A DNA stretch of 64,000 nucleotides from assembly GCA_026184435.1 (NCBI GenBank), contig CP046447.1; one strand, given 5' to 3'. The notes below the pieces were generated by a model, which had not been told where the DNA came from, did not search any database, and saw nothing but the letters and a program-made list of their open reading frames with translations. Source of the DNA: JAADFF01 sp013153035. Its GTDB lineage: Bacteria; Coprothermobacterota; Coprothermobacteria; Coprothermobacterales; JAADFF01. This document shows, piece after piece, positions 26,212 through 34,266 of the stretch (position 1 is its first letter; each line of letters starts with the position of its first letter). The translations under genes were made by a program, and so were the position numbers.

Positions 26212-27441
26212 ATGGCATTTTTATATTTGGTTTCGCCTTCTGAAAGGCTAACCCCTGCTTATCATAGGTTTGCACGTATAAAAGAAACAGAAGACATTAG
26301 TATTTTCCAAGCCAAGGGCAGAGTACTAGCCAAAGATATTTACAGCTCAGAAAACATTCCACCATTACCCCGTTCCACAGTAGATGGATATGCTGTCAAA
26401 TCAGAAGACACAATGGGGGCTTCACCTGAAACACCTGCAATGCTCCTTAAGATAGGAGAAATCCACATTAGTGAACTCCCCAAAGAGAAAATAGCACCAG
26501 GCCAGACGATGTACATTCCCACAGGTGGAATACTGCCTGAAGGGGCAGACGCAGTAGAAATGATTGAATACACTGAAGAAATACCACCATATGTAGAAAT
26601 GTATCGCAGTGTAGCACCCGGTGAAAATACCGTACAACCGGGTGAGGATATAAAGGAAGGTATGCTTCTTATCTCTAAGGGAACAAAACTTCACGCCAGA
26701 CACATAGGGCTTCTCGCGTATGCCGGTATTACAACAGTTACAGTGTATAGAAAACCCAAAATAGCCATCTTCTCAACAGGAGATGAGATTGTTCCACCAG
26801 ATACCAAGCCCGGGCCTGGCAAAATGCGTGATGCCAACAGACCTATGCTCAAGTCCTTGTTTGCAGATATGGGAGAAATCCTCAATGTCTCCCCGACCAT
26901 TATTCCCGACGAACGAGAAGCAATGGAAAAAGCCTTAAAAGAAGCTTTGGAGACAGCCGACATTGTCATGCTATCGGGTGGTTCTTCGGCCGGCACAAGA
27001 GACCTTGTTGTTTCTGTCATAGAAAGTATGTCTAAAAGTGAAATACTGTTTCATGGTCTGCGTATTAGTCCCGGGAAACCTACCATAGTGGCTGTTGCTG
27101 GCGGAAAACCGATATTGGGACTTCCCGGGCACCCTGCCTCATGCTTTGTATCGGCCAAACTCATAGGTACAAACATTGTAGAATATATATCAGGCAGCGA
27201 TAGACAAACACCCTTTGTCTTTATACGAGGGGTTATGAAAACAGAGGTTTACAGCAAACCCGGTATAGAAGAATATCTCAGGGTAAAATTAGATTTCTCA
27301 ACATCACCACCTACTGTTGAACCAATGATTACCCAATCAGGAATAACATATACGCTTGCAATGGCAGATGGTCTTGCAAGAATACCACCAGAAAAAGAAG
27401 GGCTATCTGCTGGTGAGGAAGTTGAGGTGATGTTACTGTGA
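26212..27441 (+). CDS. moeA: Molybdopterin molybdenumtransferase MoeA (first copy)
   Basis: 409 aa with MoeA domains: N-terminal RSTVDGYAVKSED, domain with YIPTGGILPEGADAVEMIE, the MoCF-binding domain with IFSTGDEIV, MLSGGSSAGTRD and LGLPGHPASCFV, and a C-terminal beta-barrel. It inserts molybdate (or tungstate) into adenylylated molybdopterin. The ATG is 6 nt after GAGGAGGTG. The next gene starts inside its stop codon (GTGA). Confidence 0.95.
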   Translation: MAFLYLVSPSERLTPAYHRFARIKETEDISIFQAKGRVLAKDIYSSENIPPLPRSTVDGYAVKSEDTMGASPETPAMLLKIGEIHISELPKEKIAPGQTMYIPTGGILPEGADAVEMIEYTEEIPPYVEMYRSVAPGENTVQPGEDIKEGMLLISKGTKLHARHIGLLAYAGITTVTVYRKPKIAIFSTGDEIVPPDTKPGPGKMRDANRPMLKSLFADMGEILNVSPTIIPDEREAMEKALKEALETADIVMLSGGSSAGTRDLVVSVIESMSKSEILFHGLRISPGKPTIVAVAGGKPILGLPGHPASCFVSAKLIGTNIVEYISGSDRQTPFVFIRGVMKTEVYSKPGIEEYLRVKLDFSTSPPTVEPMITQSGITYTLAMADGLARIPPEKEGLSAGEEVEVMLL

Positions 27442-29300
27442 AAAAATTTCATAATACGACCCCATGGGATAATGTGCTATCTCTTGTAGAAAACACGTTA
27501 AAGTCTATGCTTAAGCCCCAAATAGAAGAAATACCAGTAAAAGAGGCTATTGGTAGAGTATCTGCACGAGAAGTATGGGCAAAGCGTAACGTACCTCACT
27601 TCCTTGCAGCTGCAGTGGATGGCTATGCTGTGAAAAGTGACAGATTTAAAGAGGCACATACGGCAAACCCCATAAGGGTTGCCAAAGATAGTGTCCGGTA
27701 TGTCAATACAGGAGATCCTGTCTACTTTCCCGAAGAAGATGCCGTATATATGCAAGAAGATGTTTTAGAAGATGGAGAGTTCTTAGTATTCCACAAGAGT
27801 ATATCTGTCGGCAAGGGAATTCGCTTCCTTGGGGAAGATGTCATCAAAAACGATCTTATTGTGTGGAGAAACACATATCTTCTCCCAGAGCACATAGCCC
27901 TTATGAGAGCAGCTGGTGTAAAGACAGTAGAAGTCTACAAACCTATAAGCGTCACTATCATACCCACGGGTGAGGAAATGAAGGCCCCAGAAGGGGATCT
28001 CAAAGAGGGAGATTTACCAGAGACAAGTAGTCTCATGGTAGCCCAGTATGTTGAAAGGTTTGGAGGAACAGTATCCAAGATATACTCCCCTGTTCCCAAT
28101 GATATAGATAAGCTATCTCAGGCACTAAAAGATGGTTTGCAAAATGCAGATATCGTATTATTTATTGGTGGCTCTTCAAGGGGAAAACATGACCTTATAG
28201 CTCCACTGATAGAAAATATGGGCACTCTACTTGTTCACGGCATACGTATAAGACCATCAAAACCCACAATAATAGGTATAGTAGAAAACAAACCTGTTAT
28301 AGGACTGCCAGGATATCCAACAGCTACATACTATATACTTCAACATATAGTGAAACCTTTAATAGAAGTATTTATGCCCAAAGACAAAGAAATACCTCAT
28401 CAAACTGAAAAGGCAACTCTCAGCGTGCATGTGCCATCACCTGGCGGTGTAGCAGAACTACTCCGTATTGTCGTAGGCAAAGCTCACGATGAAAAAAACC
28501 ATGCTATTACACTAGGTAGTGGCTCCAGTAAGCTATTTCCCATTACCATGGCCAATGCACATTTGTTTATACCAGAGGGCAGTGAAGGATATAAAGCAGG
28601 TGAAGAAGTTGAGATTATTAAGGTCAAAGGTGGACATCCTCTTCTGGCAATGGCAAGTGATGATATGGCATTTAAATTGCTTCTATCTCTGCTAAGGGAG
28701 AAAAACATACTCGTATCCTACGCCAAAAAAGGTTCACTTGGCTCTATTGGAGCATTTAATAAAGGACAGGTGTACTTGGCAGGTGCCCATCTGCTTGATC
28801 CACAAACGGGTCAGTACAATAAACCCTTTATAAAGAAACCTGCCAAACTTATACTGATGGCAAAGCGAGAGCAAGGATTTATTGTCCAAAAAGGCAATCC
28901 GAAAAATATATCGTCCTTTGAAGATATACGGCGAATAAAATTTGTAAACAGAGAAAAAGGTTCGGGCACACGTATGTTACTTGATTATCTTCTGGCGAAA
29001 TATGGTATTTCGCCCAGCGAGATTGATGGCTACATGCTTGAACGATTCTCGCACTTACAAGTAGCCATGACCGTTGCCATAGGTATGGCAGATGCAGGAC
29101 TTGGAATAAAAGCAGCTGCCGATGCTCTCGACCTTGACTTTGTACCTGTGCATACTGAGGAGTATCATATAATCATACCCGAAGGTGATGAAGCACTTGC
29201 CCAAAATATCATAGACGTGCTAAGAAGCACAAAATGGCAGGCCAAAGTGCAAGAAATTGGTGGCTATGATGTGTCTGCCAGTGGAAAGGTGGTTAAATAA
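27438..29300 (+). CDS. MoeA fused to a PBP/LysR-substrate-like domain
   Basis: 620 aa. Residues about 1-400 are a second MoeA (AAAVDGYAVKSDR, FIGGSSRGKHDL, GLPGYPTATYY). Residues about 410-610 are a periplasmic-binding-protein-like domain (IRRIKFVNREKGSGTRMLLDY, GMADAGLGIKAAADAL), which in this family (COG0521/COG1910-type fusions of Firmicutes and Archaea) probably binds molybdate or tungstate in the cytoplasm. Start is GTG overlapping the first moeA stop, after GAGGTG. Having two MoeA proteins often goes with use of both Mo and W; that is an inference here. Confidence 0.92.
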   Translation: MKKFHNTTPWDNVLSLVENTLKSMLKPQIEEIPVKEAIGRVSAREVWAKRNVPHFLAAAVDGYAVKSDRFKEAHTANPIRVAKDSVRYVNTGDPVYFPEEDAVYMQEDVLEDGEFLVFHKSISVGKGIRFLGEDVIKNDLIVWRNTYLLPEHIALMRAAGVKTVEVYKPISVTIIPTGEEMKAPEGDLKEGDLPETSSLMVAQYVERFGGTVSKIYSPVPNDIDKLSQALKDGLQNADIVLFIGGSSRGKHDLIAPLIENMGTLLVHGIRIRPSKPTIIGIVENKPVIGLPGYPTATYYILQHIVKPLIEVFMPKDKEIPHQTEKATLSVHVPSPGGVAELLRIVVGKAHDEKNHAITLGSGSSKLFPITMANAHLFIPEGSEGYKAGEEVEIIKVKGGHPLLAMASDDMAFKLLLSLLREKNILVSYAKKGSLGSIGAFNKGQVYLAGAHLLDPQTGQYNKPFIKKPAKLILMAKREQGFIVQKGNPKNISSFEDIRRIKFVNREKGSGTRMLLDYLLAKYGISPSEIDGYMLERFSHLQVAMTVAIGMADAGLGIKAAADALDLDFVPVHTEEYHIIIPEGDEALAQNIIDVLRSTKWQAKVQEIGGYDVSASGKVVK

Positions 29301-30257
29301 ATGGTAGACCCTTTAGGAAGAAAAATAGAGTATATTCGCATATCGGTTATAGACCACTGTAATTTTATGTGCAAATACTGCACAACAGGCACTCATGGAT
29401 TTGAAAAGGTACCTAAAGAAGACATACTTTCGTTTGAAGACATTGCCCGCATAGCAGAAGCTGGTAAACACTTAGGTATTAACAAGATAAGACTAACAGG
29501 CGGAGAGCCTCTTGTTAGACATCCGCTTCCAAAACTTGTTTCCATGATAAAAGATGTCGGTATAGATGACATAGCCATTACCACAAATGGTTATTACCTG
29601 TCAATTTATGCAAGAGAGCTAAAAGATGCCGGTTTAACTTCAGCCAATATCAGCATAGACGCCGTAAATCCAGAAACATTTAAAAACATCACCGGCGTAG
29701 ACGCTGTTCACCTTGTACTAAAGGGTATAGATGATGCCATAGATGCAGGTATTAAGGTTAAACTCAATACTGTTGTCATGAAAGACATTACCATCAAAGA
29801 GCTACCAGCCCTACTGGATCTGGCTCGTTCCCGCAATGTTCCTCTAAGATTTATAGAGCTAATGCCCAAGATAGATACGGAAACATGGAATGATATGTTC
29901 TTTAAAATCACAGACTTAAAAAAGTACATTGAAGAAAATATATCTCCTTTAACCCCTGTTGATGCCCAACTCGGTAAAGGACCAAGCACATACTACCAAC
30001 TGGAGGATGGCACTATTGTAGGTTTTATAGCCTTTTTCTCTATGAACTACTGTCAGAGGTGCAATCGTATTAGAATAGACAGTAGAGGTAATATATATCC
30101 GTGCTTGTTTGCTCCGATAAAATTACCAGGACTGGACAAAATAAGAGCAGGACTGGAAGAAACAATAGAGTTTCTCAAAGAAGGGATAAAGGCAAAACCA
30201 GAACATGGTGATCCCAACGCAGCATGGAGTGTTGAAATGAGAAACATAGGAGGGTAA
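29301..30257 (+). CDS. moaA: GTP 3',8-cyclase MoaA
   Basis: 318 aa radical SAM enzyme. The N-terminal cluster motif CNFMCKYC (CX3CX2C) and RLTGGEPLVR are present. The C-terminal second cluster is CQRC with a third cysteine 14 residues later (YPCLF). The chain ends in GG, which MoaA needs for catalysis. It makes 3',8-cyclo-7,8-dihydro-GTP, the substrate for MoaC. The ATG follows the previous stop directly, and the ribosome binding site of the next gene is inside the codons for the terminal glycines. Confidence 0.96.
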   Translation: MVDPLGRKIEYIRISVIDHCNFMCKYCTTGTHGFEKVPKEDILSFEDIARIAEAGKHLGINKIRLTGGEPLVRHPLPKLVSMIKDVGIDDIAITTNGYYLSIYARELKDAGLTSANISIDAVNPETFKNITGVDAVHLVLKGIDDAIDAGIKVKLNTVVMKDITIKELPALLDLARSRNVPLRFIELMPKIDTETWNDMFFKITDLKKYIEENISPLTPVDAQLGKGPSTYYQLEDGTIVGFIAFFSMNYCQRCNRIRIDSRGNIYPCLFAPIKLPGLDKIRAGLEETIEFLKEGIKAKPEHGDPNAAWSVEMRNIGG

Positions 30258-30261
30258 AAGT

Positions 30262-31017
30262 GTGAAGCCAACGCACATTAAAGCTGGATTACCACACATG
30301 GTAGATGTCACAGATAAGAATGTTACAGCCCGCAAGGCTACGGTATTTACAGAAGTTATACACACAGGCAGAACCATAAAAGATGTTAAAGAATCACTTG
30401 TCAAGGCTTCTTTGACTAGCACAACGGCAACGAAGCTGCTACCCCAGTTTATCCCAATGACCCACCCTATTCCATTTACATACATAGGTTCTGAGACACA
30501 AGGATTAGAAAGCGATGCATTTGAAATATATACAACTGTTAGAGCTAACTGGTACACAGGTATGGAAGTTGAAGGTTATTTAGGTAGCTTACTATATGCG
30601 CTGACATTTGCAGCACATCAAGATAGAGCATTCTACCACTTTATAATCAGGCGGAGTATGCTCCTTTATAAATCGGGCGGGAAATCAGGAACACTAAAAC
30701 GACAAATAGGTAAAGTAGAAAACATTATGTTGTCTGGAACAAAAACCAAGCCATTTGTCAGCATAGGAAAGCTAGACCCTCTCTTTATTACCAATTATCC
30801 ACAAATGGCAGAAAAAGATAATTCGTATCCACTTATTATTACTAATACCAATCTATATTGTGCCAAAGGATATATAGAAATAGGACCTCATGTTATGACA
30901 ATAACCTACAGAGAAATAGATGATAACGGTCATTACCTTTTAATGATAGCCCCCAGATGTGACAGAGCCGTCATTAGAACAGGACATAATATCACTAGTC
31001 TGTTAATGGAGGAATAG
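30262..31017 (+). CDS. MoaC-like protein A: N-half/His77-Glu112 type, with C-terminal extension
   Basis: 251 aa from GTG 30262. Residues 12-143 align with MoaC: HMVDVTDKNVTARKA, IPMTHPIPF, TGMEVEG and KSGGKSG. Counting from these anchors, the equivalents of E. coli His77 (H68), Glu112 (E102), Glu114 (E104) and Lys147 (K137) are kept. Those of Asp128 and Lys131 are changed (A118, D121), and the KGD loop with Lys51 is shortened and not recognisable. A further about 105 residues follow the MoaC domain; they are beta-rich by eye, perhaps MOSC-like, but this is weak. The sequence is not degenerate and is tightly packed in the operon, so I do not call it a pseudogene. It lies between moaA and a second MoaC-like gene that keeps the missing residues. 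Confidence 0.82.
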   Translation: MKPTHIKAGLPHMVDVTDKNVTARKATVFTEVIHTGRTIKDVKESLVKASLTSTTATKLLPQFIPMTHPIPFTYIGSETQGLESDAFEIYTTVRANWYTGMEVEGYLGSLLYALTFAAHQDRAFYHFIIRRSMLLYKSGGKSGTLKRQIGKVENIMLSGTKTKPFVSIGKLDPLFITNYPQMAEKDNSYPLIITNTNLYCAKGYIEIGPHVMTITYREIDDNGHYLLMIAPRCDRAVIRTGHNITSLLMEE

Positions 31018-31019
31018 AT

Positions 31020-31676
31020 ATGAATGGGATGGCAAGACTAAAAGCAGGTGAAAGCTTGGGCAAGCTGGTATGGCCAGATGTTGAGGATGTCATCAGCACA
31101 ACACCAAAGGGTGATTTGGATACCATCCTTTCAACGGCAAAGTTCGCCGCTGAAAATGCCATTAAAAATAGATATATGCTGGCACCTTGGCTTGATGACG
31201 CCATCATCAATAGATACGATATTACATATGAACCCAAACCACATTACATCGTTTCTCATGTAAGGATTGAGGCAACACGATGTCCAGGAGTTATTGCTAT
31301 ATTGGCAAATATTGTATCCTTGACAACTCTTCTTGATATGTTTAAAAGTGTTACCAAGAATGTTTATATATCGGACATTATTATGTCAGGAGAAAACTAT
31401 AATATCAAAGAAATTTCTGTGCTCTCACTGCCAGAAGAAGGTGTATATATCGAAGCAAAAGAGGGAGATACTTTTCCACTTACTATCAATGCAGAAGTAC
31501 CAGGTGCCATTGGGCTACAATCTGTCATTGTTAAAGAATATGATATGCTTCTTATAGGTGATCTATGGCTAGAAATAGTACCTGATCCAATAGGTATGCA
31601 TATGGCCAAAGCCCTTAACAATGCTTCAGGAACCATTACCGATCATGCTTTTCTCATAAGGGGGATTAGGAAATGA
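31020..31676 (+). CDS. MoaC-like protein B: Lys51/Asp128-Lys131 type, with C-terminal extension
   Basis: 218 aa from ATG 31020, right after the stop of protein A with GGAGGAA overlapping it. Residues about 20-125 follow the MoaC pattern: PKGDLDTILSTAKFAAENAIK, SHVRIEATR and SLTTLLDMFKSVTKNVYISDI. By position the equivalents of Lys51 (K30), Asp128 (D106) and Lys131 (K109) are kept. The His-Pro of IPLCHPL is LAPWLDDA, and EME at Glu112-114 is GVI. The SGGKSG loop is reduced to SGEN. About 95 residues of unknown, perhaps MOSC-like, sequence follow. It lacks the N-terminal MVDV segment of MoaC. Alone it should not be a normal MoaC; with protein A it supplies the missing half of the active site. 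Confidence 0.72.
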   Translation: MNGMARLKAGESLGKLVWPDVEDVISTTPKGDLDTILSTAKFAAENAIKNRYMLAPWLDDAIINRYDITYEPKPHYIVSHVRIEATRCPGVIAILANIVSLTTLLDMFKSVTKNVYISDIIMSGENYNIKEISVLSLPEEGVYIEAKEGDTFPLTINAEVPGAIGLQSVIVKEYDMLLIGDLWLEIVPDPIGMHMAKALNNASGTITDHAFLIRGIRK

Positions 31677-32185
31677 GTCATCACCATCATCACATACCCA
31701 GAATAGATGTAAAGGCTGGCGTTGTTGTCTGCTCTGATAGGGCTTCAAGAGGAGAATATGAGGACAAAGTCATTCCTACAGTGAAAGAAATTTTTGCAGA
31801 ACTTGGATGGCAACTGATATTTACGTCTATCGTACCAGACAATATAGAAGATATAAGAAAAGCAGCAGAAGAAGGCATTAAAGCAGGTGTCCATGTGATT
31901 TTTACAGCAGGTGGTACAGGGGTATCACCTAGAGACGTTACACCAGAGGCCATAAAGCCCCTTATTGCAAAAGAACTACCCGGTATAGCCGAGTATATGC
32001 GATATATTTCGTGGTCTAAGACCCCACATGCCTTACTTTCTCGGGCGGTAGCCGGTATAAGCCAAGAAGGGGTTATCATTATCACACTACCCGGTTCACC
32101 TAAAGCATCACGGGAAATCATACCTGCCTTAAAAAATGCCATCATGCATGCTATACCTATTATTCAGGGATACAAAATTGAGTGA
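31673..32185 (+). CDS. moaB: Molybdopterin adenylyltransferase MoaB/MogA type
   Basis: 170 aa. MoCF-binding fold with VVCSDRASRGEYEDK, IFTAGGTGVSPRDVTPEAI and TLPGSPKASRE. It adenylylates molybdopterin before MoeA adds metal. The start ATG overlaps the previous stop (ATGA). The N-terminus is unusual: five histidines in a row at residues 3-7 (MSHHHHHIP) precede the fold. This is a natural chromosomal run, codons CAT/CAC mixed. Confidence 0.94.
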   Translation: MSHHHHHIPRIDVKAGVVVCSDRASRGEYEDKVIPTVKEIFAELGWQLIFTSIVPDNIEDIRKAAEEGIKAGVHVIFTAGGTGVSPRDVTPEAIKPLIAKELPGIAEYMRYISWSKTPHALLSRAVAGISQEGVIIITLPGSPKASREIIPALKNAIMHAIPIIQGYKIE

Positions 32186-32195
32186 GGTGAGGGAA

Positions 32196-33110
32196 GTGAA
32201 AGAAGATATTATGCGTAAACCTGATTGGATTAAATTCCATATGCATATCACCAAGGACTATGGACATGTAAGAAATGTGCTTGGTAGATACAATCTATCA
32301 ACTGTTTGTGCTGAGGCCAAATGCCCTAATAGAGGAAAATGCTATTCCGATGGCACTGCCACATTTCTTATCCTCGGCGATATCTGTACTAGGGCATGTA
32401 GATACTGTAGCGTTAAAAAGGGGAAACCAGACCCTCTTGACCCAAACGAGCCTTTGAGAGTAGCCCTCGCTTCTAAGGAGTTAGAATTATCCTTTGTTGT
32501 CATAACATCAGTTACCCGTGATGATCTACCCGATGGTGGAGCACACCACTATGCGGAGACTGTAAGAAAGGTTAAAGAGTTAACAGGTGCAAAGGTGGAA
32601 GTGCTTATTCCAGATTTTAAGGGTAATATGGAACTTGTAGATATTGTGATGAAAGCCGAACCAGATGTAATGAACCATAATATAGAGGTTGTACCAAGAT
32701 TATTTAGAAGGATTAGACCCGGAGCCAATTATCAGCAATCTCTGGATATACTGAGATATGTTAAAGACCACTACCCCAATGCCGTTATAAAATCTGGCTT
32801 TATGGTAGGTCTTGGTGAGAATAAAGATGAAGTATTTAAGGTATTAAAAGATCTGTACTATGCAGGTGTTGATATCGTAACCATAGGCCAATATCTCAGA
32901 CCATCTAAACATCAAATGCCTGTGCATAGATACGTTACACCAGAAGAATTTAAAGAATATGAAGAATATGGTATGTCTATAGGTATCCCCGTAGTTGTTT
33001 CTGGTCCACTAGTAAGATCATCTTACAAAGCTAAGGAGAGTTATGAGATAATAATGATGAAAAGGGGGGATACGCATGAAACTAGAAAAATATATGCCGC
33101 TGCTAATTGA
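32196..33110 (+). CDS. lipA: Lipoyl synthase
   Basis: 304 aa. The auxiliary cluster motif CAEAKCPNRGKC (CX4CX5C), the radical SAM motif CTRACRYC (CX3CX2C) and the C-terminal serine ligand VRSSYKA are all present. It inserts two sulfurs into octanoyl groups on lipoyl domains. GTG 32196 is chosen, 6 nt after GAGGTG that overlaps the moaB stop; an upstream in-frame start at 32136 would lie within moaB. No lipB/lipM or lipoylated protein gene is nearby. Its place at the end of a molybdopterin operon is unusual; shared need for Fe-S/SAM chemistry is the only link I see. Confidence 0.94.
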   Translation: MKEDIMRKPDWIKFHMHITKDYGHVRNVLGRYNLSTVCAEAKCPNRGKCYSDGTATFLILGDICTRACRYCSVKKGKPDPLDPNEPLRVALASKELELSFVVITSVTRDDLPDGGAHHYAETVRKVKELTGAKVEVLIPDFKGNMELVDIVMKAEPDVMNHNIEVVPRLFRRIRPGANYQQSLDILRYVKDHYPNAVIKSGFMVGLGENKDEVFKVLKDLYYAGVDIVTIGQYLRPSKHQMPVHRYVTPEEFKEYEEYGMSIGIPVVVSGPLVRSSYKAKESYEIIMMKRGDTHETRKIYAAAN

Positions 33111-33801
33111 GGTAAAAGACCTGCTTATGGATGAACCAGATACAGCAGGCAGAAAGGCGCTCGGTATCATCGAAAACCTACTGAGAGATTTTGCACCAGA
33201 TTATGGTATTGAATATACTGGGGATATTGAAGGGGAAACACTTGTAGAAATGCTTGCTGAAAAAGGTTTTATTCGAGATGAATATTTGAAAAAATCCTTA
33301 TTGGAAATATGCGACATTAAATCCTGTCTACATACATCCAAAGGCTTTTTCCTAAAACCACAGACAGCTCGATTTATCATTACTACACTTGAAATGCTTA
33401 TTAAGCACAACGCCAAGGAAGCAAGACATCTTATTAGCAACCGACCAGTTATTGCCGATGTATCAGACACATTGGGTTATGCCAAGGAAGTAATGATGGA
33501 AAGGGGATTTTCTCAACTTCCTGTCATGGACGGTATTCGTATCATAGGAATGTTATCACTAAAAGGCCTTATAGGTAGGTTAGCAAACACTAATGTAGAA
33601 AGATGGGAGAACTTAAAAATTGGAGATATCAAAGAATATCTTGAAGAGGCACACATCATAAATAAGGAAACATCTGTAGATGATATTCTACAGTTCTTTA
33701 AGGAAAATCCCACAGGTATGCTCATTGTTACCGAAACAGGTCAAGAAACCAGTAGAGTTATAGGTGTTATCACAGCTTCTGACCTCATTCCACTCCTATA
33801 G
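33076..33801 (+). CDS. CBS-domain protein
   Basis: 241 aa. The N-terminal about 110 residues are helical and unrecognised. Two CBS motifs follow: RPVIADVSDTLGYAKEVMMERGFSQLPVMDG (about 115-170) and a second (about 185-241) with NKETSVDDILQFFKEN and VIGVITASDLIPLL. CBS pairs usually bind adenosine nucleotides and report energy state. No enzyme domain is seen. The ATG lies within lipA (35-nt overlap) after AAAAGGGGGG, so it is translated with lipA. Its role for the cofactor genes is unknown. Confidence 0.8.
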   Translation: MKLEKYMPLLIEVKDLLMDEPDTAGRKALGIIENLLRDFAPDYGIEYTGDIEGETLVEMLAEKGFIRDEYLKKSLLEICDIKSCLHTSKGFFLKPQTARFIITTLEMLIKHNAKEARHLISNRPVIADVSDTLGYAKEVMMERGFSQLPVMDGIRIIGMLSLKGLIGRLANTNVERWENLKIGDIKEYLEEAHIINKETSVDDILQFFKENPTGMLIVTETGQETSRVIGVITASDLIPLL

Positions 33802-34266
33802 CCAAAATTTGCGATAACGAACACCGTCTTTATTCTGAAAAATCTCATTAAGGGTGGGAGAGACAACTTCCACCCTTTTTTCTTTACCTACAAACCATTT
33901 TCTATTTGCGTTAAATACATCCTCTGACACGCGAAAAGACATATTGGGAATATCATTTACAAGCATGGTCTCGTAAGGAACAAGCCATACCACCCCATCT
34001 ACCTCTCTGTAAAACTCTGTTAGAAAATTATAGTCATAGGCAAAAAGCCATATGTGGGAATATATATCCAACAAAGTAGATAGATCATCTGATACATTTC
34101 CTTTTATAAATAGCACTAAAGCATCGGGAGAATATTTCTTCAGAGTATATCGCAGTTTCTTCTCAGACAAAGGCCTAAACATGGGAACATCACCTATAAA
34201 GGCTACTGTAGTCATTCTGCCTATCAAAGCTGTCATTGATATATCAATCAGTCCATTTATAACCAT
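33796..34266 (-). CDS. Protein of unknown function
   Basis: 156 aa, not recognised. It contains hydrophobic strands typical of a soluble alpha/beta protein (TVAFIGDVPMF, DALVLFIKGNVSD, IWLFAYDYNFL, VVWLVPYETML) and no signal peptide or Cys pairs. An early GDVPMFR stretch might suggest a nucleotide fold, but no P-loop is present. It is the last gene after hemW, overlapping it by 10 nt, and its stop overlaps the stop of the convergent CBS gene by 6 nt. Confidence 0.65.
   Translation of the reverse strand: MVINGLIDISMTALIGRMTTVAFIGDVPMFRPLSEKKLRYTLKKYSPDALVLFIKGNVSDDLSTLLDIYSHIWLFAYDYNFLTEFYREVDGVVWLVPYETMLVNDIPNMSFRVSEDVFNANRKWFVGKEKRVEVVSPTLNEIFQNKDGVRYRKFWL

Noticed and set aside
30262..31676. 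MoaC-like genes as decaying pseudogenes
   Set aside because: Both frames are open and tightly coupled with good ribosome binding sites, and the losses are complementary and not random.
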